This document shows positions 1 through 7,769 of a DNA stretch of 14,927 nucleotides, piece after piece. The stretch is from Pseudomonadota bacterium. Lineage in GTDB: Bacteria > Pseudomonadota > Gammaproteobacteria > Burkholderiales > SG8-41. How positions within the stretch are numbered: position 1 is the stretch's first letter; each line of letters opens with the position of its first letter. A program made the position numbers and the translations under genes. The stretch spans positions 1-14,927 of the forward strand of contig JAEYXO010000069.1 in the NCBI GenBank assembly GCA_023431245.1, written 5' to 3'. The notes under the pieces were generated by a model. The model worked only from the letters and a program-made list of their open reading frames with translations, was not told where the DNA came from and made no database searches.

Positions 1-2491
1 CAGGCGCCGCCGCGCCGGCTTTGTCCGTTTCCGGTTTGCCTGCGCGCGGCGCAAATTCAAAGCCGATCTTGCCGTCCGGCTGTTTCACGAGGAAGGCTTT
101 GAAGCGCCGGCCATTGCGGTTGGAGACAAAACCGTCAAGCAGGTCGGTACGGCCGGACGACAGCAGCTTTTCCATCTGTGCGCGCTCTATCTCCTGGCGC
201 AGGATCACCTTGCCGGAACGAAAGTCGCATTTCTTTCTGGGCGTGTTCTCGCACACGTAGTTCATGCCGTGCTCGAAAACCTGTCCCTTGCACTTCGGAC
301 AGGCACCCAGCGCCTGCTGGCCGCTGAAATCGACGTCCTCCGGTTCATCGTCCCCGGAGTTCTGGCCGAAATCGAATTCCAGCTTCAGGTTGTTGTTGTC
401 CTTGTCCTCGACGATGCGCAGGATGGCCGCAAACGGCCGGCCCATTTTCGAGCGGAATCCCTGCAGCGGTCCGATCGTGCGCTCGCGCAGCAGTGTTTCC
501 ACCTCTTCGAGCTCGAATTGCCGGCCACCGGGAACCTTCGAGATCGAGAATTCACAGGCCTCGCAGGCGAAACGCCGGTAATTCTCCTTGATCGTGCCGC
601 CGCAGTGGGGACAGGGAGTTTTCAGCGTCGCATAGTCACCGGGTATCGTTTCGTTGTCGTATTCCTTGGCGCGTTTGACGATGCGTTCTGTGATCCGGGA
701 AATCTCCTTCATGAAGGTTTCCCGTTTCAGCTTTCCGCGCTCCATCTGCAGCAGCTTGTATTCCCATTCCCCCGTGAGTTCCGGCTGGGTCAGTTCGCTG
801 ACACCAAGGCCGTTGAGCAGCGTCATCAGCTGGAAGGCCTTCGCGGTCGGAATCAGCTCGCGGCCCTCGCGCACCAGGTACTTTTCGGCTATCAGGCGCT
901 CGATGATCGCGGCGCGGGTCGCCGGCGTGCCGAGGCCCTTCTGCGCCATCGCTTCCCGCAACTCGTCATCCTCGATCAGCTTGCCCGCGCCTTCCATCGC
1001 GCTGAGCAGCGTCGCTTCCGAATAACGCGCCGGAGGGCGGGTCGCGAGGGCGATTGCATCGACCGCCGTGGCGGGCGGTTTTTCGCCTTTTGCGACAGCC
1101 GGCAGATTGGCGCTTTCCTGCTGTTCATCCTTGCCGTAGATCGCGAGCCAGCCCGGCTTCACCAGGATCTTGCCCTCGGTCTTGAACTTGTGGGACGCCA
1201 CTTCGGTGATCCGGGTGGTGACCAGGTACTCCGCCGGCGGGAAAAACACGGCCATGAAACGGCGGACAACGAGGTCGTAGATCTTCTGCTGGACTTCGTT
1301 GAGGTTCTTCGGCGGCTGCGGTGTCGGAATGATCGCGAAATGGTCAGAGATCTTGGCGTTGTCGAAAATGCGCTTGTTGGCCTTGACCCATTTGCCCTTG
1401 ACGATTTCCTTGGCGAAAGCACCCAGCTCCGGCTCGTCGGCGAGGGCTTCCAGCGTGGTCTTGACCGTGCCGATGTAATCCTCGGGCAGGTGGCGCGAAT
1501 CCGTCCGCGGATAGGTCAGCGCCTTGTGCCTTTCGTAGAGCTCCTGCGCGATCGACAGCGTGGTCTTGGCCGAAAAACCGAAACGGCCATTGGCCTCGCG
1601 CTGCAGCGAAGTCAGGTCGAACAGCATCGGTGACAGTTGCGACGACGGTTTCGACTCTTCGCTGACCGTGCCCGGTTTGCCGCGGCAGGCATCGGCCACC
1701 TTTTCGGCTGCGGCCTTCGTCCACAGCCGGCTGTCCTTCTTCTCGGGATCGTTCTCGTCCTTCTTGAAGCCCGGATCAAACCAGCGGCCTTCGTAGTCGC
1801 CGGCCCTGGCACCGAAGGTCGCACGCACTTCCCAGTAATCACGGGGCACGAACTTGCGGATCTTCTGCTCGCGGTCGACGACGATCATCAGGGTCGGCGT
1901 CTGCACCCGGCCGACGGTGGTCAGGTAGAAGCCGCCGCCCTTGCTGTTGAAGGCGGTCATCGCCCGCGTGCCGTTGATGCCGACCAGCCAGTCGGCTTCG
2001 CTGCGGCTGCGCGCAGCGTCGGCCAAGGGCTTCATTTCCTCGTCGGAACGCAGGTGTTCGAAGCCCTCGCGGATCGCCGCCGGGGTCATAGACTGGAGCC
2101 ACAGCCGCGATACCGGTTTGCTGGTTTTTGTCGCCTGCTCGATGTAACGGAAAATCAGCTCACCCTCACGGCCCGCGTCGCAGGCATTGATCAGCCTGGT
2201 GACATCCTTGCGCTTGATCAGCTTGGCCAGAACTTTAAGCCGCGCTTCGCTTTTTGCTATCGGGTTGAGGTCGAAGCGCGGCGGAATGACCGGCAGGTTT
2301 GCGAACGACCATTTGCCGCGCTTGACTTCGAATTCTTCGGGCGCCGCGATTTCCAGCAAATGGCCGACCGCGGATGACACCACGTACTGGTCGTTCTCGA
2401 AGTACTCGGCATGTTTGGTGAAGCCGCCAAGGACGCGGGCGATGTCGCCGGCAACCGAAGGTTTTTCCGCGATGATGAGCGTTTTCGCCAT
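1..2491 (-). CDS. topB: DNA topoisomerase III (type IA), 3' end cut by window edge
   Basis: Type IA topoisomerase: it cuts one DNA strand through a 5'-phosphotyrosine, passes a strand and reseals, decatenating replication and recombination intermediates in the cytoplasm. About 830 codons are visible and no stop is reached. The start MAKTLIIAEKPS (ATG at 2491) opens the Toprim domain. The acidic Toprim motif DAGREGE lies at residues 105-111. The catalytic tyrosine is Y327 in TYPRTDSR, almost the same position as Y328 of E. coli TopB. The E. coli protein ends near 650 residues, whereas this one continues with two four-cysteine zinc-ribbon-like modules (C627/C630/C643/C646 and C731/C734/C747/C755). 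Each is followed by a short repeat of the kind annotated as Toprim_Crpt (around 667-692 and 774-800). That extended C-terminus is, from memory, common in betaproteobacterial TopB. The gene lies downstream of dprA on the same strand after a 111-nt gap that holds a promoter candidate. Confidence 0.93.
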   Translation of the reverse strand, partial: MAKTLIIAEKPSVAGDIARVLGGFTKHAEYFENDQYVVSSAVGHLLEIAAPEEFEVKRGKWSFANLPVIPPRFDLNPIAKSEARLKVLAKLIKRKDVTRLINACDAGREGELIFRYIEQATKTSKPVSRLWLQSMTPAAIREGFEHLRSDEEMKPLADAARSRSEADWLVGINGTRAMTAFNSKGGGFYLTTVGRVQTPTLMIVVDREQKIRKFVPRDYWEVRATFGARAGDYEGRWFDPGFKKDENDPEKKDSRLWTKAAAEKVADACRGKPGTVSEESKPSSQLSPMLFDLTSLQREANGRFGFSAKTTLSIAQELYERHKALTYPRTDSRHLPEDYIGTVKTTLEALADEPELGAFAKEIVKGKWVKANKRIFDNAKISDHFAIIPTPQPPKNLNEVQQKIYDLVVRRFMAVFFPPAEYLVTTRITEVASHKFKTEGKILVKPGWLAIYGKDEQQESANLPAVAKGEKPPATAVDAIALATRPPARYSEATLLSAMEGAGKLIEDDELREAMAQKGLGTPATRAAIIERLIAEKYLVREGRELIPTAKAFQLMTLLNGLGVSELTQPELTGEWEYKLLQMERGKLKRETFMKEISRITERIVKRAKEYDNETIPGDYATLKTPCPHCGGTIKENYRRFACEACEFSISKVPGGRQFELEEVETLLRERTIGPLQGFRSKMGRPFAAILRIVEDKDNNNLKLEFDFGQNSGDDEPEDVDFSGQQALGACPKCKGQVFEHGMNYVCENTPRKKCDFRSGKVILRQEIERAQMEKLLSSGRTDLLDGFVSNRNGRRFKAFLVKQPDGKIGFEFAPRAGKPETDKAGAAAP

Positions 2492-2566
2492 GTAACCCGT
2501 TGAAAGTGCGGAACTAATGCCGCTGCAGGGACCCCGGAACGGCGGGGGCTTGAAAAAGAGCGCCCG

Positions 2567-2595
2567 ATGATAAGAACAATCCCCGACCAGCGCAA
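2567..2595 (-). promoter_or_regulatory. Candidate sigma-70 promoter for topB
   Basis: On the minus strand a -35-like TTGCGC (2595..2590) is separated by exactly 17 nt from a -10-like TATCAT (2572..2567), which matches the consensus at 5 of 6 positions. Transcription would start near 2560 and give topB a leader of about 70 nt. That leader contains a CCCCG/CGGGG hairpin (2532-2547). The hairpin has no T-run after it on the minus strand, so it is not a convincing terminator for dprA. The -35 box is weak (3 of 6); the call rests on the -10 box and spacing alone. Confidence 0.4.
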
Positions 2596-2602
2596 GCCGG
2601 GT

Positions 2603-3694
2603 TCAGAACAGCCGTTGCCAGCGGCCTCCGGGCAATCCCTCGACGGTGCCGGCCAGTTCGAGTGCGGTCAGTGCCGTATTGATCTCGCCGATGCTCAGGC
2701 CGCTGCGCTGCTGCAGCGTGTCCAGGTCCACCGGCTCAAAACCGAGGTGCATGAGCAGGGGATGATCCGTCTCCTTCCCGGGCAATGCATTCTCCGCGGA
2801 AGTTGCCTGTGCTGCCTGCTTCAGCCCCAGTTCCTCCAGCACGTCCTGCGCCGATTCGACCAGCTTTGCGCCCTGCTTGATCAGTGCGTGGCAACCTTTG
2901 GCCAGCGGAGAATGTATGGATCCCGGGATTGCAAACACTTCCCGCCCCTGATCCGCCGCAAGCCGGGCCGTGATCAGCGAGCCGCTGGAAATCGCAGCCT
3001 CGACGACCAGGCAGCCGCCGGACAACCCGCAGATCAGGCGGTTGCGCCGGGGGAAATTGGCGGCGAGGGCCGGGGTGCCCAGCGGGAACTCCGACACGAG
3101 AGTGCCCTTCTCGGCGATCCGGTGCGCCAGATCGCGGTTGCGTGCGGGATACACGATATCAAGTCCGGTGCCGACCACTGCAATCGTCGAGCCGCTTTCC
3201 GCCAGTCCGCCACGATGTGCGGCGGCATCAATGCCCAATGCGAGGCCGCTGATGATGGTCAGCCCGGCGCTGCTGAGGGCGGTGGCGAAGGCCTCCGCAT
3301 TGGCAAGGCCCTGCGCCGTTGCATTGCGGCTGCCGACGATCGCAAAGGCGCTGCGGTTCAGCAGATCGAGTCTGCCCTTCACATACAGCAGCGGCGGCGG
3401 ATCGGGAATTTCCAGCAAGGACTTCGGATATTCCGCATCGGCCAGCGTGACGATGCGGTTGAGCGGGTCTTCCAGCCAGGGCGCCACGCTGTCCCATGAC
3501 GATGGATCCGCACCGCCAGTGCTGATGGCCGCAGCCAGTTTTTCGTTGACGACGGTGCGCAGTGCATTCTGGCCAGCAGCAAGCACGGCCTCGGGCGTGC
3601 CAAACGCAAGCAGCAGGCGGCGCAGTGACTGGTGGCCGAGGCCCGGCAGCAGGCTCAGGCGCAGCCATGCCTCAAGATCCGCCGGGATCGCCAT
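2603..3694 (-). CDS. dprA: DNA-processing protein DprA/Smf
   Basis: DprA binds incoming single-stranded DNA during natural transformation and loads RecA; it is also kept by many bacteria not known to be competent. From ATG 3694 the protein has 363 residues. There is a small helical N-terminal domain (1-65), a Rossmann-like core with GSRNAT (121-126), SGLALGID (149-156), GTGLDIVYP (175-183) and FPRRNR (214-219), and a C-terminal winged-helix domain (about 308-363). An in-frame TTG at 3751, directly after the LysM gene stop, would add 19 residues. I prefer the ATG because homologues begin close to the AIPADLEAWLRL segment, although neither start has a clear ribosome binding site. The gene follows the LysM gene by 57 nt and is probably co-transcribed with it. 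The usual neighbour smg is not found between dprA and the topoisomerase gene. Confidence 0.93.
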   Translation of the reverse strand: MAIPADLEAWLRLSLLPGLGHQSLRRLLLAFGTPEAVLAAGQNALRTVVNEKLAAAISTGGADPSSWDSVAPWLEDPLNRIVTLADAEYPKSLLEIPDPPPLLYVKGRLDLLNRSAFAIVGSRNATAQGLANAEAFATALSSAGLTIISGLALGIDAAAHRGGLAESGSTIAVVGTGLDIVYPARNRDLAHRIAEKGTLVSEFPLGTPALAANFPRRNRLICGLSGGCLVVEAAISSGSLITARLAADQGREVFAIPGSIHSPLAKGCHALIKQGAKLVESAQDVLEELGLKQAAQATSAENALPGKETDHPLLMHLGFEPVDLDTLQQRSGLSIGEINTALTALELAGTVEGLPGGRWQRLF

Positions 3695-3751
3695 GGAGCG
3701 ACGCTGTTGCGTAGCCGGCGTCAGCCAGCGGGAGCTAGGCGCCCCCGGCAA

Positions 3752-4894
3752 TCAGGGATTGGTGACGTAATCCGAAACGGCAACCGGGCGGCTGGCTTCC
3801 ATGACCAGCGCAAACGATGCCCGGTCAAAGGTGCGGAACACCATCAGCAGGCCGTAACGTTCGTCAGGCAGCTGCGCAATGCTTTCACGCGTGACGGCCT
3901 CACCCCGCGCCATCAGCTTGTCGCGCGGCAGCAAGGGTTCGCTGTAATAGACGCGCGGCGTGTCGCTGCCGGTGATACCGGAGCGGCCGAACAGGGGTTC
4001 CGTGCGCTGGCTGTAACGTGCGCTGGTCTGGCTGCGTTCGATCGCCAGCACGGTGCCGACGTCCAGCCCGTCCCTGCTGCCCTTGGACAGCGCGACAATC
4101 GACAGCGGGCCGGTCTCCTGCAGGCTGCCGTAGGCTGAGACGATGCGCGCCTTGACGGGCACCTTGGGCGGATGCGGCACATAGGCAAATACCGGCGTCT
4201 GTTTGCCCAGCGGCACCAGCCGGTCGTCCTGGTAGATTTCCTGCACCGAGCGCACGATGTTGATCGTCGCCACTTCGCCATGCTGACTGACCCGCGCATC
4301 GCCGAGGTAGGTTGCCTCGTATCCCAGCACTTCCCTGGTTTCGGGATCGATCAGCGGATCACCGCGGCGGAAGATCTGCCACTGGTTGCCTTTCTCCTTG
4401 GTGATGCCGCGCACGAAGGCGCGGTCTCCGGCGCCCAGGGTGACGCGGCTTTCAGCGGTTGCCACTATGCGTGGCGCGCTGTCGAGTTCGGTGGCGCTGA
4501 CCACCAGCGGTTTTGACAGGAAGGGTTCGATGACCGACGGCGGAATGCTGGGAACGGCGCTTTGCGCACTGGGTTCGCTGCGCACCCGGGGTTCCAGCCG
4601 GGAGGTCTCAAGTTTGACCAGCTTGAGCTGTGCTTCGCCGCCGCTGCGCTCCAGCACAATCACGTCGCCGGGATAAATCAGGTGGGGGTTCTTGACCTGT
4701 TCCTGGTTCATTTTCCACAACTCGGGCCAGCGCCAGGGTTCCTTCAGATAGCGCCCGGAAATGCTCCACAGCGTGTCTCCTTTTTGCACGACATACCGGT
4801 CAGGCGCAGCATCCTTGATTGCCGCGGCCTCTGCGGCATGCGCCGCCGACACCGGAGTTATCAACAAAATCAGGGATATAATTGCATTTCGCAT
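3752..4894 (-). CDS. Secreted LysM-domain protein of unknown function
   Basis: Protein of 380 residues with a signal peptide (MRNAIISLILLITPVSAAHA, likely cut after residue 20), so it is exported to the periplasm or envelope. A LysM domain occupies about residues 33-81 (YVVQKGDTLWSIS through LIYPGDVIVLE). LysM binds the glycan backbone of peptidoglycan, so envelope anchoring is likely. The remaining 300 or so residues contain no catalytic motif that I recognise. They appear rich in beta-strands and resemble the LysM proteins found beside dprA in many betaproteobacteria (memory, not a search). The ATG at 4894 is preferred over GTG at 4906: it begins the signal peptide directly and sits 11 nt after AAGG, which would be too close to the GTG. 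The gene is divergent from def and lies first in a probable lysM-dprA unit. A role in competence or DNA uptake would be speculation based on its neighbour. Confidence 0.88.
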   Translation of the reverse strand: MRNAIISLILLITPVSAAHAAEAAAIKDAAPDRYVVQKGDTLWSISGRYLKEPWRWPELWKMNQEQVKNPHLIYPGDVIVLERSGGEAQLKLVKLETSRLEPRVRSEPSAQSAVPSIPPSVIEPFLSKPLVVSATELDSAPRIVATAESRVTLGAGDRAFVRGITKEKGNQWQIFRRGDPLIDPETREVLGYEATYLGDARVSQHGEVATINIVRSVQEIYQDDRLVPLGKQTPVFAYVPHPPKVPVKARIVSAYGSLQETGPLSIVALSKGSRDGLDVGTVLAIERSQTSARYSQRTEPLFGRSGITGSDTPRVYYSEPLLPRDKLMARGEAVTRESIAQLPDERYGLLMVFRTFDRASFALVMEASRPVAVSDYVTNP

Positions 4895-4914
4895 GTGGAA
4901 CCCCACCTTGTGTG

Positions 4915-4954
4915 CATATCGCCGACACGGGCTGTGACAGCCGCCGCCGATATG
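4915..4954. promoter_or_regulatory. Nested dyad in the lysM/def divergent region
   Basis: Two inverted repeats are almost concentric. The outer arms are CATATCG (4915-4921) and CGATATG (4948-4954). The inner repeat is a perfect 13-bp palindrome, GGCTGT-G-ACAGCC (4930-4942). It could be an operator serving both divergent units, or a stem-loop in the lysM leader if lysM transcription begins near 4964. No known binding-site consensus was recognised. Confidence 0.35.
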
Positions 4955-4970
4955 TAAGAGTTTGGTTTAA

Positions 4971-4999
4971 ATTCTGCATCTAGCTGATTAAATAGGCAA
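4971..4999 (-). promoter_or_regulatory. Candidate sigma-70 promoter for the lysM-dprA unit
   Basis: On the minus strand TTGCCT (4999..4994) and CAGAAT (4976..4971) are separated by 17 nt; each matches 4 of 6 consensus positions. It lies in the AT-rich part (about 4961-5006) of an otherwise GC-rich region and would give lysM a leader of about 70 nt containing the 4915-4954 dyad. The def promoter should lie in the same AT-rich stretch, but no convincing -35/-10 pair was found for the plus strand. Confidence 0.33.
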
Positions 5000-5006
5000 G
5001 TTTTTC

Positions 5007-5510
5007 ATGGCTTTACTGCCGATACTGCACTACCCCGATCCGCGGCTGCATAAAGTGGCTGCGCCTGTGGTACGGGTGGATGACAAAATACGTAAATTAA
5101 TCAAGGACATGGCGGAGACCATGTACGCTGCGCCGGGAATCGGTCTTGCCGCAACACAGGTGGACGTTCACCAGCGCGTCATCGTCATTGATATTTCGGA
5201 AACCCGCGACCAGCTGCAGGTCCTGATCAACCCGGAGATCCTCAGCGCCGAAGGCGAAGAGGAGTGCGAGGAAGGCTGTCTTTCGGTGCCCGGGATTTAC
5301 GAAAAAGTGACCCGCGCCGCAAAAATCACGGTGTCAGCGCTGGACGGGGACGGCCGGTCGCGCACCATCGAGGCTGACGGCCTGCTTGCGGTGTGCATCC
5401 AGCATGAAATGGATCACCTGGTCGGCCGTGTGTTTGTCGAAAAACTGTCGCAGCTCAAACAGAAGCGCATCGCCGCCAAACTGCAAAAGCAGCAGCGGCA
5501 GGCCATGTAG
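5007..5510 (+). CDS. def: Peptide deformylase
   Basis: Removes the N-formyl group from the starting methionine of nascent proteins at the ribosome exit, using a metal ion (usually Fe2+). The 167-residue length is normal for the family. All three signature motifs are present: GIGLAATQ (44-51), EGCLS (89-93) with metal ligand C91, and HEMDH (133-137), which supplies the two histidine ligands and the catalytic glutamate E134. The basic glutamine-rich tail (from about residue 150) resembles the ribosome-binding C-terminal helix of the E. coli enzyme. The ATG is preceded by AGG (4994-4996) with a long 10-nt spacer. It is the first gene of the plus-strand block, 27 nt before fmt, and is divergent from the LysM gene. 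The def-fmt pairing is widely conserved and makes the assignment secure. Confidence 0.97.
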   Translation: MALLPILHYPDPRLHKVAAPVVRVDDKIRKLIKDMAETMYAAPGIGLAATQVDVHQRVIVIDISETRDQLQVLINPEILSAEGEEECEEGCLSVPGIYEKVTRAAKITVSALDGDGRSRTIEADGLLAVCIQHEMDHLVGRVFVEKLSQLKQKRIAAKLQKQQRQAM

Positions 5511-5537
5511 TCCGGCGGCCACCGGACACCCGCAGCC

Positions 5538-6464
5538 TTGAACGTCATATTCGCAGGAACGCCCGCCTTTGCGGCGTCGGCGCTGGCCGCGCTGCTCGAT
5601 GCCGGACACCGGGTGCCCCTGGTGCTGACGCAGCCGGATCGCCCGGCCGGCCGCGGCTTGAAATCCCAGCCCTCGGCCGTCAAGCAACTGGCCCTGCTGC
5701 GCCAGCTTGAGCTGGCCCAGCCGACAAGCCTCAAGGATGAAGCCGTGATCGCGCAAATCGCCCGGCTCGAGGCCGACGTCATGGTTGTCGCGGCCTATGG
5801 CCTGATGATCCCGTCCCGCCTGCTTTCGCTGCCGCGGCTGGGATGCCTGAACATCCATGCTTCGCTGCTGCCGCGCTGGCGCGGTGCGGCGCCGATCCAG
5901 CGCGCAATTCTTGCCGGTGACCGCGAAACCGGCGTCACCATCATGCAGATGGACGAGGGGCTGGATACCGGCGCGATGCTGCTGAAGACGGAAGTCACGA
6001 TCGATGACCGCGATACCGCGCATTCATTGCATGACAGGCTTGCGGAGGCCGGCGCGCGGCTCATTGTGCGGGCCTTGCGGGAAATGCCGCTGGCGCCCGA
6101 ACCCCAGAATCCGGCCGCGTCCTGCTACGCGGCAAAAATCACCAGGGCGGAGGCCGCGATCGACTGGACGAAACCTGCAGCGGAGATCGACCGCCTGGTC
6201 CGCGCATTCAATCCGGTGCCCGGCGCGCATACACTCTGCGACGGGCAGCCGCTGAAAATCTGGCAGGCCGAGCCTGTTGCCGGCATTGCCGCGGATGCGG
6301 TTCCGGGAACGGTGCAGAAGGCGGATGCCGGCGTGATCGAAGTGGCCACCGGCGCCGGCATCCTGCGCCTGCTGGAATTGCAGCGTGCCGGCGGCCGGCG
6401 GCTGGCCGCGCAGGCCTTTCTTGCCGGGATGCCGTCAATTGCGGGCGCCCGCCTCGGCGGATAG
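5538..6464 (+). CDS. fmt: Methionyl-tRNA formyltransferase (TTG start)
   Basis: Transfers a formyl group from 10-formyl-tetrahydrofolate to initiator Met-tRNA, the counterpart of def. The 308-residue length fits the family. The N-terminal Rossmann domain begins NVIFAGTPAFA. The substrate loop TQPDRPAGRG is at 31-40. The catalytic triad N105, H107 (LNIHASLLPRWRG) and D143 (GLDTG) matches N106, H108 and D144 of E. coli Fmt. The C-terminal OB-fold domain starts near residue 205. The start must be TTG at 5538: no in-frame ATG or GTG lies between the in-frame def stop and this codon, and the first internal ATG is M82, long past the essential FAGTP. No Shine-Dalgarno sequence is visible. Translation may depend on coupling to def 27 nt upstream; a small TCCGG/CCGGA dyad (5511-5526) fills that gap. 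Confidence 0.96.
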   Translation: MNVIFAGTPAFAASALAALLDAGHRVPLVLTQPDRPAGRGLKSQPSAVKQLALLRQLELAQPTSLKDEAVIAQIARLEADVMVVAAYGLMIPSRLLSLPRLGCLNIHASLLPRWRGAAPIQRAILAGDRETGVTIMQMDEGLDTGAMLLKTEVTIDDRDTAHSLHDRLAEAGARLIVRALREMPLAPEPQNPAASCYAAKITRAEAAIDWTKPAAEIDRLVRAFNPVPGAHTLCDGQPLKIWQAEPVAGIAADAVPGTVQKADAGVIEVATGAGILRLLELQRAGGRRLAAQAFLAGMPSIAGARLGG

Positions 6465-6485
6465 ACCGCCGCCGGCCTGCTGATC

Positions 6486-7769
6486 ATGGAACAGATCCAG
6501 TGTCTCGCGGCAGCTGCGGTAACGCGTGTCATCAACGGCAGCAGCCTGGATGCCCAGCTGGCGGCGGTGTGGCGCGGCGAGCCGGCACTGACGGCCCAGC
6601 AGCGCGGCGCCGTGCAGGACCTCGTCTATGGCGTGCTGCGCCATCTGGGCAGGCTGGACGCGATATCCGCGCAGCTGTTGCAGAAGCCCCTGGCCGACGC
6701 GCCGGTGCGGGATCTGCTGCGCGTCGCGCTGTACCAGCTTGGCCATACCCGCGTCAGCGCGCATGCCATCGTCGATCACGCGGTAACCGCCTGTGTCCGC
6801 CTCGGTCATCCGCAGGCCCGCGGACTGGTCAACGCAGTGCTGCGCAATTACCTGCGGCGGCGCGACGACCTCGACACCGCCGCGGCGTCGACCGACGAAG
6901 GCCGGTATTCCTATCCTTCGTGGTGGATAGTCAAACTCGCCGCGGACCATCCCGAACACTGGCGCGGAATGCTGGAGGCCGGCAATCTGCGCCCGCCGCT
7001 GACATTGCGCGTCAACCGCCGCAGAATCAGCCGCGACGCCTACCTGGAGCGGCTTGCGCAACAGGACATCGCGGCGCAGCCGGTCGGAGATGACGGCGTG
7101 ATCGTGACGAAACCGCGGCCGGTGGCGCAGTTGCCGGGGTTTGCCGACGGTCTGGTTTCGGTGCAGGATGCCGGCGCCCAGCTTGCAGCCGGACTTCTCG
7201 ACGTGAGTGCCGGCATGCGCGTGCTGGATGCCTGCGCTGCGCCCGGCGGCAAGGCCGCACACCTGCTGGAACTGGCCGACATCGAACTGCTTGCCGCGGA
7301 CATCGACGGGGAACGGCTGCAGCGCATTGCCGAAAACCTGCAGCGGCTGTCGCTGACGGCGCAGTTGCTGCAGGCTGATGCCGGGGAGCCCGGTGCCTGG
7401 CGGGATTCGGGCAGCTTCGACCGCATACTCGCCGACGTGCCCTGCACCGCATCCGGCGTGGTGCGGCGTCATCCCGACATCAAGTGGCTGCGCAGGCCGG
7501 GCGATATCGCGATGCTGACGAAACGGCAGGCGCGGATCCTCGACACGCTTTGGCAGTTGCTGCGCGGAGGTGGTAAATTGCTGTATGCAACCTGCTCACT
7601 GTTCCATGAAGAGAATGGCCTGCAGGTCGAACGGTTTCTTGCCCGCCACGCCGACGCGCGGCTGATGCCCTTGATGTTGCCCGCCGACGGCATCAAACAG
7701 ACAAAGGGCCAACTTCTTCCCGATGCCGCGCATGACGGTTTCTTTTACGCCCTTCTGGAAAAGGTTTGA
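6486..7769 (+). CDS. rsmB: 16S rRNA (cytosine-967-C5)-methyltransferase
   Basis: Methylates C967 of 16S rRNA with S-adenosylmethionine, near the decoding region; also called sun or rrmB. The 427-residue length is normal. The N-terminal NusB-like RNA-binding domain covers about 1-130. The C-terminal Rossmann methyltransferase domain shows the SAM motif ACAAPGGK (249-256), DVPC (317-320) with C320 assisting product release, and TCS (369-371) with C370 as the nucleophile. These correspond to C325 and C375 of the E. coli enzyme. The ATG at 6486 is 21 nt past the fmt stop and has no strong ribosome binding site. The last 47 nt overlap the start of the DUF4390 gene in another frame. The def-fmt-rsmB order is shared with many gamma- and betaproteobacteria. 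Confidence 0.96.
   Translation: MEQIQCLAAAAVTRVINGSSLDAQLAAVWRGEPALTAQQRGAVQDLVYGVLRHLGRLDAISAQLLQKPLADAPVRDLLRVALYQLGHTRVSAHAIVDHAVTACVRLGHPQARGLVNAVLRNYLRRRDDLDTAAASTDEGRYSYPSWWIVKLAADHPEHWRGMLEAGNLRPPLTLRVNRRRISRDAYLERLAQQDIAAQPVGDDGVIVTKPRPVAQLPGFADGLVSVQDAGAQLAAGLLDVSAGMRVLDACAAPGGKAAHLLELADIELLAADIDGERLQRIAENLQRLSLTAQLLQADAGEPGAWRDSGSFDRILADVPCTASGVVRRHPDIKWLRRPGDIAMLTKRQARILDTLWQLLRGGGKLLYATCSLFHEENGLQVERFLARHADARLMPLMLPADGIKQTKGQLLPDAAHDGFFYALLEKV

Noticed and set aside
269..1633. Plus-strand open frame of 454 codons over topB
   Set aside because: The opposite strand encodes topoisomerase III with all motifs intact; the plus-strand product has shadow-like composition and no domain.
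2532..2547. CCCCG/CGGGG hairpin as a dprA terminator
   Set aside because: A 5-bp stem with no T-run on the minus strand; it also lies downstream of a plausible topB promoter and so would be in the topB leader.
6435..7472. Minus-strand open frame of 345 codons opposite rsmB
   Set aside because: rsmB carries all its methyltransferase motifs on the plus strand; no family is recognisable in the antisense frame.
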